This document shows, one piece after another, positions 33,962 to 44,800 of a DNA stretch of 64,000 nucleotides. Each line of letters starts with the position of its first letter. Positions within the stretch are counted from its first letter, which is position 1. The stretch is from Neoscytalidium dimidiatum (Eukaryota; Ascomycota; Dothideomycetes; Botryosphaeriales; Botryosphaeriaceae). The stretch covers positions 3,162,001 through 3,226,000 of the forward strand of contig CM074699.1 of NCBI GenBank assembly GCA_037367355.1, in the 5' to 3' direction. The notes below the pieces were generated by a model, which was given only the letters and a program-made list of their open reading frames with translations, ran no database searches and was not told where the DNA came from. The translations under genes were made by a program, and so were the position numbers.

Positions 33962-34407
33962 GACGCGCCGGGGCGCGCGCCTCCGTCTACTTCGCGGGCG
34001 ACACGGGGTACCGCGACGTGACGGGGGTGCCGGCGGACGACGACGACGACGACAACGACGACTGGGCGGCCCCGCACGACGCGCAGCTGCCCGTGTGCCC
34101 CGGCTTCAGGCAGATCGGCGAGCTGCGCGGGCCCTTCACGCTCGGGCTGCTGCCGATCGGCGCGTACGAGCCGCGCGCCCTCATGGCCTCGGTGCACTCC
34201 AACCCCCGCGACGCCGTCGAGATCTTCAAGGACACCCGCTGCCGCCGCGCCCTCGCCATGCACTGGGGCACCTGGATCATGGGCGACGAGGACGTGCGCG
34301 AGCCGGTGCGCCTGCTCGAGCGCGCGCTCGAGACGTGCGGCATCGCGACCGTGGGCGTGTTCGACGCCTGCATGATCGGGGAGACGACCACGTTCGCTGT
34401 CGAGTAG
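32803..34407 (+). CDS. NAPE-PLD-like metallo-beta-lactamase-fold hydrolase with Asp-rich insertions
   Basis: Exon 1 ends at 32975 and reads [18 protein letters not shown], typical of the N-terminus of this family. Two or three small exons between 32975 and about 33220 could not be joined with certainty. The core then runs to 33453, skips a 126-bp intron (33454-33579, GTACGT...CACAG) and continues from 33580 to 34407; the join gives [20 protein letters not shown]. The intron is a multiple of three without stops, so the frame also reads through it. Metal motifs: SHNHYDH, His in [20 protein letters not shown] and MHWGTW. Unusual are two acidic inserts, one of nine Asp after an [11 protein letters not shown] run (about 33890-33960) and DDDDDDNDD (about 34036-34062), encoded by GAC repeats. 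The family hydrolyses N-acyl phosphatidylethanolamines; fungal members are little studied. The start at 32803 is tentative (alternative 32758). Confidence 0.85.
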
Positions 34408-35050
34408 ATGGCGGGGGCTTGGGGATTCGGTGGTCACTTCACGGCGGTGGATATGTCCCGGCTGTGTTGGGTTGTTGTGTACACGTGCTGAGAGCTCCTG
34501 CGGGTGAGGCAGGTGACGGCGCAGTTGAATGAGGGTCTTGTCATGCTCGAAAGCGCGAGGGAGGCTGAGGCGAGGTCGGAATATTGAATGGGTAGACTCG
34601 TTCTGCATATGGATAACCAGGATGCAGTCGGTTGTGCTGGGTGGCCGATTATAAGATGAGTCGGTCGGCCGGATTCATATGCATTGTAGACCTATGTTTA
34701 TGTTAGTGGGATTACGTTCGGACGAGAATGTTGTGGAATGAGTGAAAATCGTTAGTATATGAACTGACCGAGGCTGTCGCGAGGTCCAGCAGCCGCCCGA
34801 GCTCGGACTTCACCATATACTCGAATGTCTGCTTCTGCTTCAAGACCACGAAGCGTTGCTAGGCTATCTACGATCCCAACATTGAAGACAGGCAAGGCTC
34901 TTTGGAAAAGGAAGTCATAAAAGGTAAATCCACAGTGGCCACATGTTCGTGAAGATTCTTTTTTTATTTTATTTTTGGGCGTGATGTGCATTGGAAGTCT
35001 GCCGTAATTACGTATAATATACAATTTTATAGCCTCATGACTTTATACAT
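34408..35050. other. Intergenic between convergent genes
   Basis: About 0.64 kb between the 3' ends of the NAPE-PLD-like gene (+) and the acyl ligase gene (-). No supported gene. Confidence 0.5.
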
Positions 35051-37126
35051 CTACTCAAAAGTATCATCAGAGCCGCCATCAGAGCAGTCATCGTCCGATT
35101 GATCTGAATCGAACTCAAAAACCTGGATCACCACCGGCGCCTTTTTCCGAGCGATCTCAACAGCCCTTTTCTTCGCTTCTAAAAGAGCCTTTACTCGCTC
35201 CTTCAGGACCTTTCTTTGTGTCTTGCCGCTTGCAGTCTTGGGTAGTGAATCGACAAATTCAATTCCAGCGGCAAGACGCTTGTGCGCAGCAAAGGTCCTG
35301 TCAACTAAGCCGTGGAGTTCATTCTTTAGTGATTCCTCATCTGCGGTCTTGTAAGCTGGTGCCTTGACGATGAATGCCTTGGGAAGCTCGTCGGAGGATT
35401 CATCAGGCACCGGGATTACGGAGACGTCGGCTACGGCCGGATGTTGCATCAGAAAGTTCTCGATCTCTGCTGGTGCAACTTGAAGACCCTGCAAATACAC
35501 ATTAGAAACCGCATTTTACTGCTGACCGGCTGGTGGAAACTAATGCTTACCCTGACTTTGATGAGCTCCTTCACGCGCTCGACCATGAAGAAGTGATCGT
35601 GGCCGTTGGGTGTTATCCTGAATTCACCCAGATCTCCGGTTCGCAGCCAGCCGTCCTCGGTCAACGTCTCCTTGTTTGCGGCATCGTTGTTAAAATAGCC
35701 CAGCATAATCGACGGAGAACGGACCAGCAGCTCGCCCGGCTGCCCGTGTTTCTCGATGTCGTGGCCGTCCTCGTCAATCAGACGTGCTTCGTAGCCCGGG
35801 TATAAGCTGCCGCAGGAACCATGCACCACATCGCTTGCATTGCCGAACGTGATGACGGCGCCTGCCTCGGTGAGGCCATATCCCTGAATGATTTTGCAGC
35901 CAGGCACCAGGCTTGAGTACACCTCGATGACTTCTGGCGACAATGGAGATGCGCCGAATGCGGTAATTTTGACGCTGCTCAAGTCGTATTTCCTAACGAT
36001 TGCGGAGGCCTTTGTCATGGCAACAATCATAGAGGGAACCTTTCGGAAAGAATGTTAGACGACCATGGCATCCATGTTGTTTATTTCCACTTACCATCCA
36101 TAAACGCTCGAGCCTGAAATCCTGAATCGTTTGCAGAGTCTCCTGGAGGTCGAATCCCTGAAGTACTACTACACCGTCGCCTCTGTAGAGACTTGCGTGT
36201 GTTATCACGATCAAAGCGTAGGCGTGGCTTTGCGGAAGGCCACAAAGACTCATCTCCGGATCGGTTCCTCTGTACGTGCTTTCATACGTCGCTCTTTGCA
36301 TCATGGCCGCGATGATATTTCTGTGCGAAAGCATTACGTTTTTCTGCCGCACCAACACGTAAGCGATAGAGCTCAACAGTACGGGCTTTGTTAAACCTAC
36401 CGGCAGTCCGGATGAGCCGCTCGAGGAACAGAGAAATGCGGGTTGGCGGGCGCCCTGTCCTTTTGTCCATCGGAGCGCTTCCAACGGGGCCATGCTTGCT
36501 CCCTCAGAGATGAGCTCATCCACTTGCTTGAGCCGTGGCAACGGCTCCTTTCCCTTTTCGCTCTTCAGTGGGACATCAATCAGGTATACCCTGCTTTTTG
36601 GAATGCCTGCTGCCGTGGCTCCTTCGAGCGCAACGTCCAGAAGAGGTAGACATGTGAAAAGTGCCTTGCACTCTGCAACTTTCAACTGGTGAGTCAGCTC
36701 AGCTGGCGAGTAGGCGGGGCTGATCGGGCAAGACACGCCCGATAGACGGTGTACTGCCCATGACACGGTGGGCGCGTCGATCTGGAAAGCAGCCTTTATT
36801 AGTATTACCACCATCATGCTGGTAAGGTTGAGGGACTGTACCGAGTTGAGGGTAAAAACCCCGATCATCTTGTCCATTGGCTTGCCGGCGTTAACTTGCC
36901 AACCAAGCTCAGCTGCGAGCGCTCGTGCGAGGAGCTCAATCCGCTCTGCCACCTCCTCTACCGAATACGACTTCCCGGTGATACCGCAGGTGAAAGGCGG
37001 CTTAGAAGCTGCGACCGGATGGCGTCCGTACTTTTCTCCATTTCTGAAGAGGAACTCGTGAATCGGCACTGTTTCCGGAGGCTGAAATGGTAGTTGCGGA
37101 ATATACGATGGCGGAGTAAAATACAT
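35051..37126 (-). CDS. Acyl-AMP/acyl-CoA ligase (ANL superfamily), cluster-type
   Basis: Five exons: 37126-36842, 36781-36401, 36343-36095, 36039-35551, 35488-35051; 613 aa, every intron in phase 0. The start MYFTPPSYIPQLPFQP at 37126 is chosen over 37198 because fungal ligases of this group begin like this. Motifs: the P-loop-like SSSGSSGLPKNVMLSHRN (restored by splicing at 36400-36344), QGYGLTEAGAV, WLRTGDLGEF, KELIKVRGLQVAPAEIE and the catalytic Lys in LPKTASGKTQRKVL (about 550). It ends in an acidic tail (FDSDQSDDDCSDGGSDD) instead of a peroxisomal SKL-type signal. It activates a carboxylic acid as acyl-AMP. Next to the thioesterase and HR-PKS on the same strand, it is the likely link that hands the polyketide to the NRPS, as EasD/EcdI-type enzymes do. 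The first two introns (60 and 57 bp) are multiples of three without stops. Confidence 0.93.
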
Positions 37127-39355
37127 TTTGGTCGTGTGCTCGAGGATCTGCGGCTTTGAGTTTCGATTCGTTACTCGTAGCGTTGTATGCCTCCACAAGG
37201 TACTTCCAATCCACGCAGACTACTCATCATATCTGCAGAACTGATACTTCCAGTACAAGTTATATTGTGCGGCTGGCCCGCTCTGATCTAAAATTAATTC
37301 CACCTCTACGGTATCAGCCGCTTCCGTTCGTGTTTGGCGATGCTGGTTTAATCTCCGGAGGTCTTGCGATCTGGCAATACGGCCACCAAGTCTTACTGTC
37401 CCGTCCCGGATCTGTACGTGCGCAGAGGCTGGATCTTCTGGTTTCAGAGTCGCAAGCGAGGCGCTCTGAGATGCACGTCCACAGACAGCCGACTCCATAA
37501 TGGTGTTTACGCACTCTTTCTAGTATTTACTTAAGGATTTAGATTGGGTTTCCGGGACGACACCTTTAAGATAAGAGGCTAAAGCTATATTGGCTCTACT
37601 ACAGACTTTCATCGCAGAGTTTCGGTTAAGGTTTGTTCTCCTTCCTGTACAAGCTCAAGCGAGCGACATCGAAGATGCAAAGAATATTCCAATTAATCTA
37701 CCATTAAAGTTGTCTTATCAGAGAGGTGCCATGTAGTTGATTTTACCTCGGATCCAAATACCAGGTTTGTACTCAGTTACTCTGGTAACAATGGTGCTGA
37801 GGTAGGGTGCGACCTTCTGATCACACTACAGGATGCTGGAGAGGGACACCAACAAGACTGCTTTCCATGTAACACCACAATGAGCAGAGGACTTAGGAAC
37901 CCCCTGATCAGAATGATGTTACGTCTAATCTTCCTAGATACACAAGGAACTCCGAAGCCGCCCTTTCGCAGAGCTTGTGTGATGCCACAGTGTCCACACA
38001 TTTGCTATTGCGACCGGAGGCCTTGACTTACAACTACGCTTGCATCATTTTTCTTGACGTAGACGTGTTGAGTACGTGTCTATAGATGAGTGAGGTAGTA
38101 CGTGAAAAGGAAGTAAAGAAACAATATTTTGCCTTCCACAGTTCTGCGAGATGCTCTTCGGGCGTCCATCCGATGAGACTGTTGTGGGCATACGACATGA
38201 GTAAGCCTGCATCCGTCATTTAGCCCAAGCCCAATTGCAAGCCAATAAGACACAACATGACTAGGTGGATCAGTGGGCAGTTCCGGAACCCAGGTTTGAC
38301 CAGTGGTACCTTGCAGACAGTTCGCTTGGGAATATGGACTATCCTTGTACTAGCGTCTGCTCTCTTGAACGCCTCCCAGAGCCCGTGCTCTGGCCTCTCC
38401 TGACAACTCGGGTACCTGTCGCTCTTTGATAGGCTATTTATTCTCCATGCTTCAACATCCGCGATGTCACAGCTTCGCGTCTCGGAATCACGCGACAACA
38501 GATCTCGCATCATTACACTAGAAATGACGGCAAATGCCCTACTCGAAGTGCAAACAGCCTCGCAGAATCACAATCAAGGGAAAGCCCAAGCTAGAGCTTT
38601 GACAGAATAGGAAAACGATAGTCTTCATCTTAGAGCTAGCATTGTATCACTGCATATTCAATCGGTGTATTCCGGCGACCACAGCATTGGTAGCAGTATG
38701 ATTGGATCGCTTGGTCTTCAGCATGCGGCTGCCGGATAATGCTTCAATCCGTGTAACGCTTGCGCTGATCAGCACGCATTTCCAGATCTGGTCTACTTGG
38801 ACCCAGTTGCGCCTGCTTCAGGTAGGGTATGCTGATGCTACTGAACGTCCCAAACCCAACTACTAACAATGATGTGTCATGACGGTAGTGCGCACAAGAA
38901 CGTTGTTCGCGATGCATCTAGAAGAAATTCAAGAACGGGGATGCCTGCGGCGCCAGACTCGGCTAGAGCGTCGGGTGCCTCGGCGGTGGGCGCGGTTTTG
39001 ATCATGTTGGACCATTGACTCAGACGTCATGGCCCTCGAGTCGTAAGAAATTGCCGACGCGGTTCTTCGCGCCCGAGAGCATGATCATTGAAGCATGAGA
39101 AGTCCACGAGGCGGTAGCCAGCCAAGCAGGCGGTCTCCATATCGTCTGACGTAAGACGCTTGGCGGACAGTAAGCCGCTAAGCCATGTCACGAGCAACGA
39201 ACTACCGGAAGAGTGCCGAAGAAATTGTAGTTTTGGTATGAAAATCCTGATTCCGATTCCGATATGCAACCTAATTCTATGGGGTAATGACGTACAATGT
39301 TGTGAGAACTCACAAACAAGCTTCCAGAACGCCGTGACGAGCTACAGAAACATGG
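37127..39355. other. Intergenic, no supported gene
   Basis: About 2.2 kb between the ligase start and the thioesterase end. Base composition is lower in GC than the flanking exons. The small ORFs (for example 38220-38513 -, 39027-39269 -) have no recognisable content. It may hold the ligase promoter or relics of lost genes. Confidence 0.5.
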
Positions 39356-40387
39356 TCAAATGAGTGACGGCTTGACACTCTCGAGTATTCCAAGCGCGTC
39401 GTTTATCTGAGCGGTAACTGTCTTTACCTAAGTTTGGTGATTAGAATGAATTAGAGTAAAAGTTGGCGAGTCGGAAGATGCTTACTCTTGAAAGATCGAA
39501 GATATTGTAGTGGTGCGAATCCACATCAAGAACGGCCTTAATGAAGTCTGGATACTTGCCTCCCCAGCCCAGCATGATGTCGTCCCGGGGAATATCGACC
39601 CGGCATGTGTGCGGCGAGTTGGCCTTGGCCGGAACGCGCCCGACACAGCGCAGCATGACGGCCGGCGGTATCATAGCGCGCTGATCGGACGGCTCGCCCG
39701 TGTGCTCGAACCTGGGAACTTCTATGTTGCGCCAATTGGCGTCGAGCGGTTTGTACAGAACGTTGCCAGGCGGGACCGTAAAGCTTGTGTTAGCGACGTT
39801 GAAGCGCACCTTCTTGCCCTCGAACGCGGGCTCATCCCACGTGGGCAGCTCCCAGTCGGTCAGCAGCCCTTCGCAGTTATCGAGAGACTTGATGACAAGG
39901 TCAGGGAGCCCTGGAAGGTCGGGTGCGGCTGTCGGGCAGGACACTTTGGACCATGGTGTGTGATAGGGCGAATCGATGATGAGGAGTCCCGACACAAAGA
40001 TCCTGGCGTTCTCGTCCGCAGCGAGCGCGCGGGCTATGGCGAGCGACAGGAAGCCCCCGAGCGACCAGCCTGGGAGGAGATAATCAGGCACAGCTTGGGT
40101 GGGAGCGATGAGTGTGTTTGCATACCTCCCAAGATGATTGTCCCACTAATCCCAGCATCGTACATGAGGCCAATATAATGCCTGGCCATCTCATCCATGC
40201 CGCCCTTCCATTGCTCAGCAGTGAAGAAGTTTGGGTTATGGATAGCCCAGACGCTCCGACGCAGGCTACCTAGCGTAAAGTAACTGAAAGTAGTGCCCCC
40301 GCCATCGTGAATTAGCACGAGCGGCGTTGACGGCTTCTGCTGGAAGCGCGGCGCGAACTGAACCTGCGCAGGATTCTTGTCGTTCAT
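39356..40387 (-). CDS. Alpha/beta-hydrolase thioesterase of the cluster
   Basis: Three exons: 40387-40126, 40069-39486, 39427-39356; 305 aa. The splice at 40125-40070 builds the nucleophile elbow GGWSLGGF (Ser about 90); the other elements are the oxyanion strand [15 protein letters not shown] and the C-terminal His pair in [10 protein letters not shown] (about 272). The last exon adds [17 protein letters not shown] and then stops. The plan matches stand-alone thioesterases next to fungal HR-PKSs and the thioesterase domain of synthetases. HR-PKSs have no release domain, so this enzyme probably hydrolyses the finished chain from the ACP or edits stalled chains. It lies 0.68 kb downstream of the PKS gene on the same strand. 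Confidence 0.92.
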
Positions 40388-41069
40388 GGCTGTGGTTGCT
40401 GTTTTGTGGAGATTCGGTTGACTGATGCTTTATAAGTATCCAGCGCTAGCAACGCACCCTGGCGAGCGCGCAGTCACTCCTTTACCCTGTCTTACGTTAC
40501 CCAGACACTACAGCGCGGTCGAATCTACCCCACTCCTCCCACGTGCCTTACTCCATCAAGATCGCTAAGGGCCGCGCATCAATCAGGCACGTTGCATGGA
40601 TTCTGGCTGCCATCAGTGCGTCTCCGAGTCTTTGCAGCCTTAGACATTTAGGTGCATCCTTGTCCCAGCTCCAGCCCCGATGCATTACTAGCGCCCGATG
40701 GAATTCAATAAACCGCCACTATGTCGTGCGGGCCCAGCATCCAATAATAGCATCATGACGTGACGAACGGTGCGTGTAAGCTTTTGATGGATGCCAACCT
40801 AAGGTCGCCGCAAGTAGCAACGATAGATATACATTGTAATGGGACTAATAAGCCTGTTCGTAAGGTTTTTAATAGAAGAACGAAATTTCATTTTTGCTTC
40901 CCTTCTCATGAACATGTACGCCTGTGATGTAATACCTACGTTCCCACTGCTCGGTGCTGGCATGGAAAGCAACAGCAAAAGGAAAAGAAAGAAAAAAAAA
41001 AACTGTAGAACTTAGACAATATGCCACGCCAAAGCCATAATCTCGAGATAACGAAAATTTTTGCCGTCC
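40388..41069. other. Intergenic, thioesterase promoter and PKS 3' end
   Basis: About 0.68 kb between two genes in the same direction. An A-rich tract lies at 40977-41003. No gene seen. Confidence 0.5.
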
Positions 41070-41769
41070 TCAGGAACCGTGGGTTGCGTTATGCGCTCTC
41101 AGGCCGTCCGCAGCCAGCTTGCCCAGCATCGAGATGCTGCCGGCCCCCATGATCTCCAGGACACTAATGTCGAAGCCCAGAGCCTGGCGCCACCAGTTGC
41201 GAATCTCTATGGCAACTAATGAGTCAATTCCCAGAGCCTTGAGCGTTATGTTGAAGTCGAGATCCTCCTCAGGCTGGAACATGAAGCTGTAGAGGCGGGT
41301 GCCGATGCTTCGCGTCAGGAACTCTTGATTAGCAGGCACGTCAAGTACCGAGGGGTCAGCCGCCACAGTCGTGACGAAGGCACCAAGGTCGTCACTGCTG
41401 GCCTTTTTACCATTGGTGAGAGCGGCCTTCGATTTGTTGTCTTCGAGGTGGGCGAGCGCCATACGCACGTCGCGCTTCCAGATGGCACGGTTGTTCTCGT
41501 CGGAGAGTGGCTTCGTGCTGCGGAGGCCGATGACCAACTCGGCTGAGTTAACATAGCCAGCGGATGAAGGTGGTGAGGACGTTTGCCGGCTCATGAGAAG
41601 TGCTAGCGAGTCGAGGAGATCTCTTTCCTTGAGAGTGTGGTAGCTCAGAGCCCTGAACTGCTCGAGAATTGCGGGATTCTCGCAGACGTAGCCGACATCC
41701 TCCATGATTCCAATGTCCACTACAGATGCGGGCGCGCCGAGCGAGTGTCGGTATTGCGCAAAGGCGGCC

Positions 41770-41801
<32 letters not shown>

Positions 41802-44800
41802 GCCGATCTGGCCGACGACGTAAGAGAGAGAGCTGAAGAGGATGAAGAAGTCCAATTTTGCATCACCTAGCGCTCTATGGATGTTCCACGCGCCTTCAAC
41901 CTTGGGCAACACAGCAGTGCGCCAGTCGTCGTGAGTGAAGTCCAAGAGGCCGCAGTCCTGCAACAATTTTCAGTCTCAAGAATACAGCATTTTGAGAGCT
42001 TGAACAACTAACCTTTAGCACCATTGACATGTGCAAAACGCCTGCGATTGGCATCGCTGCCTGACGTACCGCGGCTGCCACGTCATCGGGATTAGCAACA
42101 TCGCCCCTGAACGCCTGGACAGAGCAGCCTTGCGCCTCAAGCTCACGGATGAACGCCTGAGTACTCTCAGACTCGCCGCCAGACCGGGACAAGTAAACGA
42201 GATGGCGGGCTCCTTGCTCCACCATCCAGTTCGAGATGGCACGTCCCAAGCCGCCGAGGCCTCCGGACAAAAGATATGACGCATCAGCCCGAAGTACCAG
42301 CTTTTGCACCGTCGGCGTGACCTCGAGCTCGGCCGGCTCCTCAGGCATTGAGATGACAATCTTGCCGATGTGCTGCCCCTTCTGCATCTCCCGGAAGGCT
42401 TCGACAACTTGGCCTACTGGGAATGTCTTGATCGGTGTGATGGGGCTGATGCTTCCGGTCTGGCAGTACTGCATGCACTGCGCAAGGACTCTGCAATCGT
42501 CTTAGACCACAGTTGAAGAATTTTGGAGAAAGGGGTCGCTCACCTCTTATAGGCCTCGGGCCTTTGCACGGCCATGCGAGACATGTCGATTCCGCAGAAC
42601 TGTCTGTTGGCATCGAATAGGCTCATACCCAGAGCACCGTGTCCGACGAGATCACGCTTGCCAATCTCGAGCATCTTGCCGAATTCGGCAACGCATTTCC
42701 AGGACAAGTGCAGGAGCTCTCCCGAGAGGGAGTTGAGCACCAAGTCCACGCCGCGGCCGTTCGTAGCGGCCATGAGGTCGGGGTAAAATGAGGTGTCTCG
42801 AGAGTTGAAGATGTGGCTTTCGGGGATGCCGAACGTATCAATCAGATATTTGACCTTGTCCTGATTGCCAACTGTCGCGAAGATCTAGACGCTTGTCAAT
42901 TTCCAGTCATTCGATGGGGGATGGGGGAGTCTTTTACCTCCGCTCCCATCATCTTACAGAGCTGGATTGCGGCAATTCCAACACCACCGCATGCGGAGTG
43001 GATGAGAACAGTCTTTATTACTTCATGTCAGCGCTACGCTTGAATCGGATAGGGCTGATGACTCACCTGGTCCTTGCTTAAACCGCCGACGTTAATCAGG
43101 GCATGTATAGCAGTAGTAAACACGCACGGCATCGAGGCAGCGTCTTCAAAGCTCAGGCCGTCGGGCATCTTGGCCACAAGGTCCGCATTGATGACGAAGC
43201 TTGTAGAGAAGCAAGCGTGATCAAACGCAACAACACGATCACCCACGGCGAGTCCCCGCACCTTAGATCCAACGCTGCGCACCACGCCGGCACACTCGAT
43301 GCCGAGGCCAGGTTTGATGCCCTCAACCACGCCCATAGCAACCAGGACGTCCTTGAAATTCAGTCCGACGGCCCTTGGCTCCACCTCAACTTCCAAGTCA
43401 CCCAATGGCGCGCGTGTCCCCTCGGTCCAGCGCAACGTCTGCAGCTGGCCCACCCGGCCGATCTCCAGGCGCCGCGGGCCCTCGCCCCCAGCCTTGTTGC
43501 AGAGCTCCCTGCGTACGTCGACCCAGCGGTACCGCGGCACCAGCACTTCACCGTCCAGCAGCACGAACTCCCAATCGGGATCCAGCTCCTCCCTCTTCTC
43601 CCTCACTCTTAGATGCACAAACACTTCAGCCACCTTCTCGACGTCGAGCGCCGCGCCGGGGTCCACCTCGAGCGTGGCGAAATCGAGCGACAGCTCCGGC
43701 CGGATGGTGCGCGCGACGCCGACGGCCTGCGCGTATCGCGGGTCTCTGCAGGCAACCTGTGCGTGGCCGGTGACCCAGAGCACCGCGCGGGCCGGCGTGA
43801 GCCTGCCGACCCAGTCCTGAAACTGCTGGAGCGCGTTCGCAGAGAGGTCGTGGAAGAATGGGCCCGCCTCCTCAACATCCAGCAGCGAGATGACGTCTGC
43901 GTCCGCGACAGGCGGGTCGGCCAGGGAGATGAACGAGACGCTGAAGCCCTGTTGCGTGAGCGCGGCATGCAGAGCCTTCGCCGCCTGGGAGGGGGACCTC
44001 TCAGGGCAGCTGCTGAGCAGGGCGACGTTGTTGCCCCGCGTGTGTGCCGGCGGTGGGCCGGTTACTGCGGTCGCTATGATGTTGGCGTTAATCTGGTAGG
44101 GATGCTCGTCGTCGTATACGACAGCGTCGGTACCGGAGAAGCCGGTAGAGCGCAGCTCGGCGTCCCAGCGTGTGGCGGGAATGTACGGTTCCTCGGGCCG
44201 GCCGTCTGCAGCACCGAGCCACCAGCCGGGGAGGAAGCCCTGTATCAAGTTGCGGTGAGTAGGGCTGGTGGGTTTGGATTGGACAAAAGAGGGGGAAAGA
44301 AAGGAGAAAGGGGGAGGGGGGGACTTACCATGATGAAGTTCAGCATCTTCCACACTGAGCACAATTGCATTAGCGCGGTTAGTCAATTGGACGTGTCAGT
44401 GCTGTCACATACCTGGGCTGAGTTCCTGAAGGAAGAGCTGGCCGCCTGGCTTTAGCAACTTACGCACATTGCTAAGCGTCTCCTTGATGCTCGGGGTTGC
44501 ATGGAGGACCTACTTTACCGTCAGCCTTTTTGCTGCAAACACGGGGCAAACACTGCTGTATAGCTTACGTTAGAGGCGAGGATCAAGTCGTATGTCTCGG
44601 CCTCGAAGCCCTGGGACAGAGGATCGGCGCTCACATCGAGGGTCCTGAACTCGATGTTGTCGTAGTCCTTGAACCGCTCCTGAGCTGCGGTGAAGAAGCC
44701 TGTCGAGATGTCCGTGTAGTCATAACGGGCATACATGCGCTCTCCTCCATCGCCAGTAAGACCACGCAGGACTTCGGCCGTCGTCCCGCCCGTGCCCGCT

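Noticed and set aside
33702..34532. 276-aa and 356-aa ORFs overlapping the NAPE-PLD-like gene
   Set aside because: Arg/Ala-rich frames produced by the GAC repeats and high GC; the conserved metal motifs are in the 33043-34407 frame.
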